Source: Clostridium sp. 1001271st1 H5 (lineage in GTDB: Bacteria; Bacillota; Clostridia; Lachnospirales; Lachnospiraceae). Taken from it: a stretch of DNA of 64,000 nucleotides. Positions 18,558 to 26,913 of the stretch are shown here, one piece after another. The first letter of the stretch is position 1; the number at the start of each line of letters is the position of its first letter. The translations under genes and the position numbers were made by a program. The stretch spans positions 1 to 64,000 of the forward strand of contig NZ_SPHO01000016.1 in assembly GCF_005845215.1 (NCBI RefSeq), written 5' to 3'. Under the pieces are notes generated by a model. It was not told the origin of the DNA and did no database searches. It saw only the letters and a program-made list of their open reading frames with translations.

Positions 18558-19955
18558 TTACCACTTCTGACCCTCATCCTTGTAAGCCTGGGTCCAGAAC
18601 TCATCCAACCACTGCAGCAGCTCATCATCCGTTATTTCATCGGTCAGGTATTTCTGGTACATGGTATCAACCTCTGTCTTATAGGTGGCAAATGCCTCAT
18701 ACATCTGGGGATATGCCGCATGACGGTACACATCCGGTTCTTTTGCCATATCCATGTACATTGCAAAACGTCCCTCGGAGAAGTAAGTATCCTTCTCAGC
18801 CGCATTGTTGTGAATCGGGATTGTGGAATAATTTTTTGCAAAGTATGTATTGTTCTCGGAATTGGATAAGTACAGCAGGAAATCCGCGGTCTCATCCGGA
18901 TGCTCGGTGAAGGATGTCATACCCCAGCCTGCAAATCCGTTGGGGAATACAGCCTGGCCCGATGGTCCCTTGGGGAACGGAACCAGCGCCCACTGGTCAT
19001 CCTGCATATCGGCGGAACAGGTGGCGATTACTTCCGGGTCCTGAATCAGCATGGCTGTGGTTCCGCCCACAAAGCCCTGCACCATCTCAGAGAATCCCCA
19101 TGCAATAGAGTCGGTCGGACAGGTATTCTTAAACAGGTCTTTGTAGAAGTGCAGCGCCTCTTTTACCTCAGGCAGGGTGAAAATAGTTGCACCGTCCCCA
19201 TCCTTTAAGAAGTAGGCCGCATTGGGGTCCGCCACCTTATCCGTGCCAATCCAGCTCCAGTAAATGGTATCCGCATACTGATAGCCGCTGGGGCCGCCGC
19301 GGAAGGAGTAGCCGAACCTGCTGTTAGACGGGTCCGTGATAGCCAGGCCGGCATCGTAGATGTCCTGCCATGTCTCCGGCTGGTCAAGTCCCTTCTCCTC
19401 AAACCAGTCCGCGCGGTAGAACAGGCCTCTCTGATAGAATCCGTAAGGAATCAGGTAAGCGCCTCCCTTGAGGTAATGGATTACCTCGTCGGCCGACTCG
19501 GTCAGGGTATCCTTCTCATCCCACCCGTCAATGTATTTCTGAAGGTCGGCAATCCATTCATTGGTGGCATACTGGGTCACGGTGGAATCACGCACCTCCA
19601 CAATGTCAGCGCCGCTTCCGTTCATGAGCATCTGGGTGATTTTGGCATCTGCATTCTCCAGGGGCGGGGAAATGATATCAATGGTAATGTTTGAGTGCTC
19701 AGCCTGATACTTATCCGCAATCTCCCTCAGAACAGCCGTCCTCTCAGGACTTGTAAGGGACTCCACCAGGGTGATGGTGACAGCTTCACCGGATGCAGCT
19801 TTACCGCCGCCGTCATCCTTGCCGCCTGCGTCCGCTGACGTGGCAGCTGCCCCGCCGTCCGCTGCTTTTGTGGCATCCGGAGCAGCACTGCCGCCTCCGC
19901 ATCCTGTCAGCATCACAGCCGCCAATGCCATTGCTGCTAATTGTTTCTTCTTCAT
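18558..19955 (-). CDS. ABC sugar-binding lipoprotein (CUT1)
   Basis: A 465-residue extracellular solute-binding protein of family 1. The signal peptide ends in the lipobox LTGC (Cys at about residue 19), followed by a Gly/Ala/Asp-rich linker of about 40 residues, so it would be lipid-anchored outside the membrane. The remainder is the two-lobed binding fold. Its operon with GH36, GH13 and GH38 enzymes points to mixed alpha-linked oligosaccharides as ligands. An AGGAGG site precedes the ATG. It lies 61 bp after the PLP-enzyme gene, with no clear promoter between. Confidence 0.93.
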   Translation of the reverse strand: MKKKQLAAMALAAVMLTGCGGGSAAPDATKAADGGAAATSADAGGKDDGGGKAASGEAVTITLVESLTSPERTAVLREIADKYQAEHSNITIDIISPPLENADAKITQMLMNGSGADIVEVRDSTVTQYATNEWIADLQKYIDGWDEKDTLTESADEVIHYLKGGAYLIPYGFYQRGLFYRADWFEEKGLDQPETWQDIYDAGLAITDPSNSRFGYSFRGGPSGYQYADTIYWSWIGTDKVADPNAAYFLKDGDGATIFTLPEVKEALHFYKDLFKNTCPTDSIAWGFSEMVQGFVGGTTAMLIQDPEVIATCSADMQDDQWALVPFPKGPSGQAVFPNGFAGWGMTSFTEHPDETADFLLYLSNSENNTYFAKNYSTIPIHNNAAEKDTYFSEGRFAMYMDMAKEPDVYRHAAYPQMYEAFATYKTEVDTMYQKYLTDEITDDELLQWLDEFWTQAYKDEGQKW

Positions 19956-20016
19956 CTGTTCTCCTCCTTTTTACTGCTTGATTTTCACTGCTTCTTGTTG
20001 CTGTTCTTCCAAGCTT

Positions 20017-21201
20017 CTATATCTTAGCAAGAGCCGATTCCAAATCTGAAATCAAGGCATCTGTACCTTCCAGTCCGCAGTGGATGCGGATAACGTTCTG
20101 TCCTGCTCCCAGTACCCGGCAGGCGGCTTCATCCAGTCTGGCGTGAGGCAGGAACACAAGACTCTCAAATCCTCCCCATGACACGCCTATCTTAAATATC
20201 TTAAGGCCCTCCGCCAGCTTTACCGCATCCTCTGTGGTTCCGTCAATCTCAAAGCTCATAAGCCCGGTATTGCCTGTCTGCTGCCGCTTCATCAGCTCAT
20301 ACTGGGGATGGGAGGGAAGCCCGGGGTAATTCACCCTGCGCACCTTGGGATGGGCTTCCAGGAATTTTGCCACCTCCATGGCTGCGGCCTGATGGGCGGC
20401 CAGCCTGACCTCCATGGTCCGCAGTCCCCTTATCATGAGCCACGCCTCCATGGGACCCACGATTCCGCCCAGAAGCTCCCTGTTGGCGGTCAGCTTTTTC
20501 ATAAGTCCCTCATCCTTTACTGCCAGCATGCCTCCGATGATGTCACTGTGTCCGCCAATGTACTTGGAGGTAGTATGCATTACAATATCCGCCCCCATAT
20601 CCAGGGGCTGCTGGTAAATCGGAGTACAGAACGTATTATCTATGTACACCAGCGCCTGGTGTTCCCGTGCAATCCGAGACACAGCCCGTATGTCCTGAAG
20701 AGAAAATACCACGGAAGCCGGACTCTCCAGCACAATCAGGTCCGTGGCGTCCGTCACAGCCTCCTCAAACTCCTCCACCCGTTCTCCCGTCACATAGGTG
20801 ATGGTAATGTCCAAATGCTCCCTGCAGTATTTGCTGAGAAAGTCCTTTAAGGGTCCGTATGCATTGTGGAGGCACACTACATGGCTGCCTGCCTTACAGG
20901 CCGTGAGGACCGCCGTAGTGGCTGCCGCCATGCCGGATGCAAAAGCCAGGGCCCCTGTGCCGTGCTCCAGGGCGGCTATCTTGTCCTCCAGTATGCGCAC
21001 CGTGGGATTCTGCACCCGTCCATAGCAATATTTGTGCTTGTCGGTCCGGTCAAAGTCATAGTAATCATCAAGTGTCTCAAATACATTGAGCGAATTCATG
21101 AATACCGGGGGAACGATTGCATTGTAATAGTGCTCATACTCTTCCCCGTAATGGGCCGTGATTAGCTTTGTACTTTTTAGGTACTCCTCCTGATTTGTCA
21201 T
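20017..21201 (-). CDS. Trans-sulfuration family PLP enzyme (cystathionine synthase/lyase-like)
   Basis: A 394-residue protein of the Cys/Met metabolism PLP family. It shows YGRVQNPT (about 60), the GALAFASGMAA segment (about 84-94), the SPAS motif and the PLP lysine in TSKYIGGHSD (about 211-220). The reaction could be cystathionine gamma-synthase, gamma/beta-lyase or methionine gamma-lyase; sequence inspection cannot decide. Unusually, it sits directly before an ABC sugar importer operon and directly after a GntR regulator. GGAGGAG precedes the ATG, and a palindromic candidate operator lies upstream. Confidence 0.88.
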   Translation of the reverse strand: MTNQEEYLKSTKLITAHYGEEYEHYYNAIVPPVFMNSLNVFETLDDYYDFDRTDKHKYCYGRVQNPTVRILEDKIAALEHGTGALAFASGMAAATTAVLTACKAGSHVVCLHNAYGPLKDFLSKYCREHLDITITYVTGERVEEFEEAVTDATDLIVLESPASVVFSLQDIRAVSRIAREHQALVYIDNTFCTPIYQQPLDMGADIVMHTTSKYIGGHSDIIGGMLAVKDEGLMKKLTANRELLGGIVGPMEAWLMIRGLRTMEVRLAAHQAAAMEVAKFLEAHPKVRRVNYPGLPSHPQYELMKRQQTGNTGLMSFEIDGTTEDAVKLAEGLKIFKIGVSWGGFESLVFLPHARLDEAACRVLGAGQNVIRIHCGLEGTDALISDLESALAKI

Positions 21202-21228
21202 ATCATTACCTCTCTCCTCCCTGATTAT

Positions 21229-21245
21229 TTGTAAATAATATACAA
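21229..21245. promoter_or_regulatory. Candidate GntR/FadR operator before the PLP-enzyme gene
   Basis: TTGTAAATAATATACAA is an imperfect inverted repeat (TTGTA/TACAA) 28-44 bp before the start codon. Direct ATATGCT repeats lie next to it. Position and form fit a FadR-family operator, and the regulator gene is adjacent. Binding is an inference. Confidence 0.45.
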
Positions 21246-21294
21246 TCCTATATGCTATATGCTATAATATAGGTTGGAATAAATTTATAAAATA

Positions 21295-21978
21295 TTATCG
21301 TTGGTTCCGTATATCTCTATACACAGCATCCAAAAGCTTTTCATTGATTGTCTGTGCTTTTTTCACATTCTTTTCGCAGATGGCATTATAAAGCTCCTCA
21401 TGGAGAGGAAGGCTTTCCAAAAACGGGTCCTCCATGTTCAGCGGAAATTCCCAGAACTTATCCATGACACCGCTGATGGACAGAATCAGCTGATACATGA
21501 CCTGGTTATGGGACAGACGGTAGATGGTATAGTGGAACTTCTTATCCTCCGCTGTCTGCTGCTCCCCACGGCGGAACTTTGCCATCAGCACCTTTGTTAT
21601 GGCGCCCAGCTCCTCTAAGTCCTCCTGGGTTGCGGAGTGGATAACCATGCGGAGTATCTCCCGCTCCAATATTTTACGCACCTCCAAGGTATCCAGGAGC
21701 AGTTCCTTTTCCTTGGCAAAATCAATCAGTCTCAGAAGGTCATTAATCTCCTGGCTCCCCACATAGATTCCCTTGCCGTTCTTTGCCTCCAGTACGTTCC
21801 TGGCCTCCAGTGTCTTCATGGCTTCCCTGAGGGAGGTCCTGCTGACCCCCATCATCTCTATCAGTTTTTCCTGTGAAGGAAGACGGTCGCCGGGTTTTAA
21901 GTTGTTTTCCTGGATGTAATTCTGTATATATCGGATAATCTCTGATTGGAGAGATGTACGCTGTATTTTATTAGTCAT
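21295..21978 (-). CDS. GntR family (FadR subfamily) transcriptional regulator
   Basis: About 227 residues. The N-terminal winged helix (residues about 5-72) has the GntR signature LPSQEKLIEMMGVSRTSLREAMKTLEA. The C-terminal helical FCD domain has the metal-binding Asp/His pattern of FadR-type sensors. It probably senses a small organic acid or sugar acid and represses nearby genes. The ATG at 21978 is preferred, behind GAGAGTGAG; the longer frame would begin nearer the promoter. It is followed 93 bp later by the PLP-enzyme gene. Confidence 0.9.
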   Translation of the reverse strand: MTNKIQRTSLQSEIIRYIQNYIQENNLKPGDRLPSQEKLIEMMGVSRTSLREAMKTLEARNVLEAKNGKGIYVGSQEINDLLRLIDFAKEKELLLDTLEVRKILEREILRMVIHSATQEDLEELGAITKVLMAKFRRGEQQTAEDKKFHYTIYRLSHNQVMYQLILSISGVMDKFWEFPLNMEDPFLESLPLHEELYNAICEKNVKKAQTINEKLLDAVYRDIRNQR

Positions 21979-22021
21979 TATGCTCACTCTCATGATGTTT
22001 TTGTTTAAGTTTGATAGATTA

Positions 22022-22051
22022 ACCTTACCACATATAATATTGATTGTCAAT
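22022..22051 (-). promoter_or_regulatory. Promoter and possible auto-operator of the GntR gene
   Basis: On the minus strand TTGACA (22045-22050), a 17-bp spacer and TAAGGT (22022-22027). The palindrome ATTGATTGTCAAT (22039-22051) overlaps the -35 box and could be an autoregulatory site. Confidence 0.6.
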
Positions 22052-22102
22052 AATGGATTATATTTGCTTTTATTACGTAATATAAATATACATATTGCAC
22101 AA

Positions 22103-22756
22103 TTATTTTATCCTCTGTCCCCGCAGGCCCCGGAAGAACTCCGACATCAGCTCCGAGCACTCCTGCTCCAGCACCCCTTCCACCACCTCTGCCTGATGGT
22201 TGAACCCCGGTTCATGGAGCATGTCCAGCACAGACCCCGCACATCCTGCCTTGGGATTCATGCACCCCACAGCGATTCTGGGAATGCGGGCCTGGACAAT
22301 GGCTCCGGCGCACATGGGACAGGGTTCCAGCGTCACATACATGGTGCAGTCCTCCAGACGCCAGTCTCCTATTTTTTTACATGCCTTTTTTATGGAAATG
22401 ATTTCTGCGTGGGACAGCACACTCTTATCCGCATTACGCCGGTTATATCCTCTGGCAATGATTTTGTCCCCGCAGACAATTACGCAGCCAATGGGCACAT
22501 CCCCTATGGCAGCTGCCTTTTTAGCCTGGCGGAGGGCTTCCCTCATAAATCCTTCATCCCGCTGTCTCTGCTTTAAACGCTGCTCCTCTGCTGCAAGGGC
22601 TGCAAGGCGCTGTTTTTCCATTCTCTTCTCGTAATTCCTGCGCCGCGTTTCCTGGCCTTTCAGGCGGGCTGCTTCCGCCTCTGCTGTTTTGCTGCGGGTT
22701 TCCCGGGCTGTTTCCATAGTATCCTCTCCGCGGTCAATGGGTTCTCTTCTCATCAT
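22103..22756 (-). CDS. tadA: tRNA adenosine(34) deaminase TadA
   Basis: This 217-residue enzyme deaminates A34 to inosine in tRNA-Arg(ACG). The zinc and catalytic motifs are HAE (His116, Glu118) and PCPMC (Cys146, Cys149). The core starts near residue 67; before it is a highly charged Arg/Glu/Ala-rich helix, an extension of about 60 residues beyond the usual length of about 150. Two starts are plausible: the ATG at 22756 behind GAGGA and an ATG 13 codons later behind GGAGAGG. Either keeps the extension. Confidence 0.94.
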   Translation of the reverse strand: MMRREPIDRGEDTMETARETRSKTAEAEAARLKGQETRRRNYEKRMEKQRLAALAAEEQRLKQRQRDEGFMREALRQAKKAAAIGDVPIGCVIVCGDKIIARGYNRRNADKSVLSHAEIISIKKACKKIGDWRLEDCTMYVTLEPCPMCAGAIVQARIPRIAVGCMNPKAGCAGSVLDMLHEPGFNHQAEVVEGVLEQECSELMSEFFRGLRGQRIK

Positions 22757-22847
22757 CTGATTCCTCTTTTTTTAAAGCTCTATGTGTGTTATACTTTTTC
22801 ATTATATAGAATATTTGAAAATTTGAAAAGGGACAGGTTAAGGTGCC

Positions 22848-23546
22848 ATGAAAATATGCGGACTTCAAAAGACTACGCTGCTGGACTTTCCGGGCAGGGT
22901 AGCTGCAACTATATTTACAGGGGGATGTAATTTCCGATGTCCGTTCTGCCATAACAGCGGACTTCTGGGTTCAGATGCAGAAGAATATGAATCACAGGAA
23001 TACGTTCTGGCGTTTCTGGAAAAACGCAGACGGGTGCTGGAAGGAGTCTGCATCACCGGCGGAGAGCCTACCCTGCAGCCGGACCTGGAGGATTTCATAC
23101 GGAAGGTGCGGAGCCTGGGACTGGCTGTGAAGCTGGATACCAATGGCTACATGCCCCATATCTTGAAAGATTTGTGCGCCAAGGAACTTTTGGATTGTGT
23201 TGCAATGGATATCAAGGCAGGGCGGGACCACTATGAAGAGGTAACAGGTATATCCGGCCTTTTCATGGAACGGATAGATGAGAGCATTAAATTTCTGCAG
23301 TCAGGCAGTATTCCCTATGAATTCCGGACCACCGTTGTCCGCGGTCTTCACACATCTGATGATTTCAGACAGATTGGACCGTGGATTAAGGGTTGTCCCG
23401 AATACTACCTGCAGTGCTTCACGGAATCCGGGGAGGTACTGGTCCCGGGGGTCTATTCAGACTTTACAAAAGATGAAATGACGGCATTTGCTGATTTGGT
23501 ACGCCCCTATGTGGGGCGGGTTTCCCTTAGGGGAATTGATTACTAG
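22848..23546 (+). CDS. Anaerobic ribonucleoside-triphosphate reductase activating protein (radical SAM)
   Basis: A 232-residue radical SAM enzyme of the NrdG-like family. The iron-sulfur cluster motif is Cys27-x3-Cys31-x2-Cys34 (CNFRCPFC), followed by the GGEP SAM-binding motif (about 69-72). Such proteins generate the glycyl radical in class III ribonucleotide reductase. No nrdD is in the window, so activation of another glycyl radical enzyme is possible. It is transcribed alone, divergent from tadA. No strong AGGAGG is seen; GACAGGTTAAGGTGCC precedes the ATG. Confidence 0.88.
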   Translation: MKICGLQKTTLLDFPGRVAATIFTGGCNFRCPFCHNSGLLGSDAEEYESQEYVLAFLEKRRRVLEGVCITGGEPTLQPDLEDFIRKVRSLGLAVKLDTNGYMPHILKDLCAKELLDCVAMDIKAGRDHYEEVTGISGLFMERIDESIKFLQSGSIPYEFRTTVVRGLHTSDDFRQIGPWIKGCPEYYLQCFTESGEVLVPGVYSDFTKDEMTAFADLVRPYVGRVSLRGIDY

Positions 23547-23604
23547 AGCTAATATGGAATGTACTGGATTTAAGGTATACTGACAGATTGATGCCAGGCA
23601 TGTT

Positions 23605-23644
23605 TTCCCACCCCGGCACAGCCTGGCTGCGCCGGGATGGGGAA
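23605..23644. terminator. Terminator between convergent genes
   Basis: TTCCCACCCCGGC pairs with GCCGGGATGGGGAA around a short loop, followed on the plus strand by CTGTTTTAATCC. It lies between the radical SAM gene and the convergent DUF6128-like gene and can serve the plus strand, perhaps both. Confidence 0.65.
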
Positions 23645-23649
23645 CTGTT

Positions 23650-25800
23650 TTAATCCTGGTTTTCTAACCGTACATCCGTATACCAGTATCCAAATCGGCC
23701 GTCCTGTGACGGCTGTTTTCTTGCCAGCACAAAATGCGGGAAACCAAACATGGACGCCATGTATTTTTCATTACTGTAGTAATTGCCCGGCACCCCAAGT
23801 ATGTATCTGGTCCGCCCTTTTGTCTCATCGCCGATGCGGGCTAATATCAGATAACGGTAATTATAGTATCCGTGCAGCAGAAAACTGTTATTGCCGTAAT
23901 TCCAGTTCTCCCGCGGAAGCAGTCCTATATCCTGGGGCTTGATTGTCAGAATCTCACACCTGTTGGAGCTGTCAAATGCCTGTATTTTGGGATACCGCTT
24001 GCGGAACCCATCCCAAAGTCTGCCGGGAAAGTCCGATTGCTGCTCTTCCTGCTCCAGCCGTTCCAACTCCCGGGGATTTCCCAGTATCAGAGTTTCCTCT
24101 CCCGCATCAACCACAGGCACCTTTTCTTCCGCCGGTCCCATTGCAGTACTGCTGTCAGCTGCCTCCGGTCCGGCCTCCCCTATAAATGGCTGACTTCCCT
24201 GAGATGGCTGCTGGCTGACCGGACGCCGGTTTGGCATTGGGCGTTGGTTTGGTGCGGGCTGCTGGCCTCCCATTGGCTGCTGCCCCCCCATTGGCTGCTG
24301 GCCTCCTACTGGCGGCTGCCCTCCTACTGGCGGCTGGCCTCCCATCGGCTGCCGCTTCATGGAATACTGCTCTGGCATCCGCTCCCGGTCCGATTGTCCC
24401 CCGGAGACACCTGTATTCATTGTTCCTGTTGGCATGTGTCTGCGCGGCATCCCAGGTCTGGTCATGATATTTGGCCGGGGAACCGTTCTGTTCACCGGTG
24501 TATTATCAGGCTGCAGCGGTATGCCTGTATCAGGAACCATATCATCCGGCCTAGGCGCCTCCATATTCAGCGAATCTTGGGGTGTCTGGAGCCCGCGGGG
24601 CATGAATCCGTTCTCCTGAGAAAGCTGTTTCCTGATGGATGTCACATTCTTTTCATTCCAGCTGCGCTGGGTATTCTGCTGCCGCTCTGCAGAATTCCAG
24701 TTGTTATTCCAGGTCCCGCGTCCCTGTTCCTGCTCTCTCTCCCTGTTTGCAGGCGTTGCACCATCAGCCTGGTTTAAGTCTTCCACAGGTGCGGTTCCGG
24801 CCGCGTCTTTATTCCCTGGCGCTGCCGCCCTCTCTGACTGGCACTCTAAGGGGGAATCCGATGTATCTTCTGATTCCTGTGTTTCCTCCAATCCATCCGG
24901 CGCTTTGTCCTCCAGTGATTCCGGCTCCATCTCCATACTGTCTTGTGTATCAGGCAGCCGCACCGGTTCCAGCTCCAACTCCTCCCCGGCCTCCGGATAC
25001 GCTGAAGCATCCATCTGATTTACAACTTCCGCTGTCTCCCCATTGGTTTCCGGTACGCTGTCAGCCTGCTCCTCCTGAGTCTCCGCAGTTTCAGCTGTTT
25101 CTGCCCCCGCTGTCCCCAATATCATTTCTTCCTGAGATATTTCTGCCTCCTGTACCGACTCCACAGATTCCCGGCCTTCCTGCACGTTTGCGGAATCATC
25201 CTTTATCCCGCTGTCAGGCGCTGGTTTTAAAGAGGATTCCTGAATCCCGTTCTGTTTACCGGCAACGCGCATCTCCCGCGCCCCTGCCGGTGAACTGCTG
25301 AGGACAGGGCTGTTCCCGCCTTCTTCTGCCTTTTCCCCTGCCCGCAGCTCCTGATTCAGTTCTTCCACTTTTCTATGTATCTGCGCCTCTGCGTCTCCCA
25401 CTTTACTGGAGGTCACATCCGCCAGCTCTACCTCGGCCGCATGGGCCACCGCATCCTCCCAGATGGTTGTGTAGGCCCGCCATGAATCACCCTGTTCATG
25501 TATGGTCAGGCCATAGCACTGGTCCATGCAGCAGCCGGAATCAGCTGCATTTTCTACATTCACCACAGCGCGGAATTCGCCCCCGCCGCTGCGTATAAAA
25601 ATACTTCCCAGGAAAATCTCCTTTCCCGGAGCCAGCAGATAAACCCCCAGGTCGCTGCTTCCAACGTAAACCTTTTTTACATTTACGCTGAGCTTGCATT
25701 GTCCATTCCGGGATTCCAGCTTGGCAAACCCAATATTCTTTCCTTTTACCTCGCCTTCATAGGCGTAGATATAAGATATCAATCTCCGATAATTGGTCAT
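23650..25800 (-). CDS. DUF6128-like protein with proline/glutamine-rich middle
   Basis: About 716 residues, cytosolic by appearance. Residues 1-130 form a beta-rich conserved domain. The middle, about 150-590, is low-complexity, acidic and then Pro/Gln/Gly-rich with hexapeptide repeats of the form PMGGQQ/PVGGQP. The C-terminal 120 residues (from DFPGRLWDGF) are conserved and match, as I recall, the Lachnospiraceae DUF6128 family. GAGGAG before the ATG at 25800 fixes the start; the frame is open 25 codons further. It is divergent from nagB. No function is known. Confidence 0.75.
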   Translation of the reverse strand: MTNYRRLISYIYAYEGEVKGKNIGFAKLESRNGQCKLSVNVKKVYVGSSDLGVYLLAPGKEIFLGSIFIRSGGGEFRAVVNVENAADSGCCMDQCYGLTIHEQGDSWRAYTTIWEDAVAHAAEVELADVTSSKVGDAEAQIHRKVEELNQELRAGEKAEEGGNSPVLSSSPAGAREMRVAGKQNGIQESSLKPAPDSGIKDDSANVQEGRESVESVQEAEISQEEMILGTAGAETAETAETQEEQADSVPETNGETAEVVNQMDASAYPEAGEELELEPVRLPDTQDSMEMEPESLEDKAPDGLEETQESEDTSDSPLECQSERAAAPGNKDAAGTAPVEDLNQADGATPANREREQEQGRGTWNNNWNSAERQQNTQRSWNEKNVTSIRKQLSQENGFMPRGLQTPQDSLNMEAPRPDDMVPDTGIPLQPDNTPVNRTVPRPNIMTRPGMPRRHMPTGTMNTGVSGGQSDRERMPEQYSMKRQPMGGQPPVGGQPPVGGQQPMGGQQPMGGQQPAPNQRPMPNRRPVSQQPSQGSQPFIGEAGPEAADSSTAMGPAEEKVPVVDAGEETLILGNPRELERLEQEEQQSDFPGRLWDGFRKRYPKIQAFDSSNRCEILTIKPQDIGLLPRENWNYGNNSFLLHGYYNYRYLILARIGDETKGRTRYILGVPGNYYSNEKYMASMFGFPHFVLARKQPSQDGRFGYWYTDVRLENQD

Positions 25801-25882
25801 ACTTTCACTCCTCGCACCCATAATCTGCAGCTGCCCTGAACACGGCCTATCTGCTTTTATAAATATTTTATGCATTTACCCC

Positions 25883-25911
25883 TTGAAAGTATGTTAGGAA
25901 AATGTTATCCT
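25883..25911 (+). promoter_or_regulatory. Promoter of nagB
   Basis: TTGAAA (25883-25888), a 17-bp spacer and TATCCT (25906-25911) on the plus strand, about 100 bp before the nagB ATG. The -10 box is a weak match. Confidence 0.5.
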
Positions 25912-26009
25912 ATATTTAAAGATTAATAAAAATTTTTTCCAAAACAGTGGCCCACTGGAAATCCGGGGCAGCGCAACTACTAATAATGTATGGAAAGGTG
26001 GCAATTATT

Positions 26010-26735
26010 ATGAAAATCTACAAAGCAAAAGATTACGATGAATTAAGCCGCAGGGCAGCCAGCATCATCGCTTCCCAGGTACTGATGAAGCCTGACTGTG
26101 TTCTTGGCCTGGCAACCGGTTCAACCCCTATCGGCACCTACAAGCAGCTGATTGAGTGGTACAACAAAGGCGATTTGGATTTCTCCAGTGTAAAGAGCGT
26201 GAACCTGGATGAATACAGAGGGCTTACCAGGGAGAATGACCAGAGCTACTACTACTTCATGTACAACAACCTGTTCAAACACATCAACATCAGCATGGAC
26301 AAAACCAATGTTCCCGACGGCACCCAGCCTGACAGCGAAAAGGAATGCTCCCGCTATGAGGACGTGATTAAGAATTTAGGCGGCATTGACCTGCAGCTTC
26401 TGGGCCTGGGACACAACGGCCATATCGGATTCAACGAGCCGGACGAAGAGTTTGCCAAGACCACGCACTGCGTGGACCTGACCCAGAGCACCATCGAAGC
26501 CAATAAGCGTTTCTTTGCTTCCATTGATGATGTTCCGAAGCAGGCTTATACCATGGGTATCGGAACCATTATGAAGGCTAAGAAAATCCTGCTGGTTGTC
26601 AGCGGCGCTGATAAGGCTCAGATTCTCCACGATGTACTCCGCGGCCCTGTAACCCCTCATGTTCCTGCATCCGTACTGCAGCTTCACAACGATGTGATTG
26701 TGGTTGCAGACGAGGCTGCCATGGCTAAATTATAG
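26010..26735 (+). CDS. nagB: Glucosamine-6-phosphate deaminase
   Basis: This 241-residue enzyme converts glucosamine 6-phosphate to fructose 6-phosphate and ammonium. It shows the GLATGSTP phosphate loop (33-40), NLDEY with general base Asp67, and GLGHNGHIGFNEP (132-144) with the catalytic His138 and Glu143. The length equals the family norm when started at 26010, behind GAAAGGTGG; the frame is open 21 codons further upstream. It is a single-gene unit; nagA is not in the window. A 15-bp tandem repeat starts right after the stop codon. Confidence 0.97.
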   Translation: MKIYKAKDYDELSRRAASIIASQVLMKPDCVLGLATGSTPIGTYKQLIEWYNKGDLDFSSVKSVNLDEYRGLTRENDQSYYYFMYNNLFKHINISMDKTNVPDGTQPDSEKECSRYEDVIKNLGGIDLQLLGLGHNGHIGFNEPDEEFAKTTHCVDLTQSTIEANKRFFASIDDVPKQAYTMGIGTIMKAKKILLVVSGADKAQILHDVLRGPVTPHVPASVLQLHNDVIVVADEAAMAKL

Positions 26736-26738
26736 CAT

Positions 26739-26798
26739 CCGGTACGCTTACTACCGGCATACTTAATGCCAGCATACTTACTGCCGGCATACCTAATA
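26739..26798 (+). repeat. 15-bp tandem repeat after nagB
   Basis: Four imperfect 15-bp units of the type CCGGCATACTTAATG run from 3 bp after the nagB stop codon. Readthrough in the nagB frame would give repeated LPAYL. A possible slippage tract with no known role. Confidence 0.8.
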
Positions 26799-26828
26799 AT
26801 CATATTTAACATCAAGCATATTAATTCC

Positions 26829-26874
26829 AAAAAACCATGCCTCTCTCCCCGACCGGAAAGAGGCATGGTTTTTT
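26829..26874. terminator. Bidirectional terminator between nagB and the MFS gene
   Basis: AAAAAACCATGCCTCT (26829-26844) pairs perfectly with AGAGGCATGGTTTTTT (26859-26874). The T-tracts on both strands fit a shared terminator for these convergent genes. Confidence 0.92.
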
Positions 26875-26913
26875 AACTTCACATTCTAGCTTCACATTCT
26901 GTATCAGCGCTAT

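Noticed and set aside
20017..21201. S-box or T-box riboswitch upstream of the PLP-enzyme gene
   Set aside because: The upstream region is short and AT-rich, with repeats and a palindrome but none of the conserved riboswitch elements.
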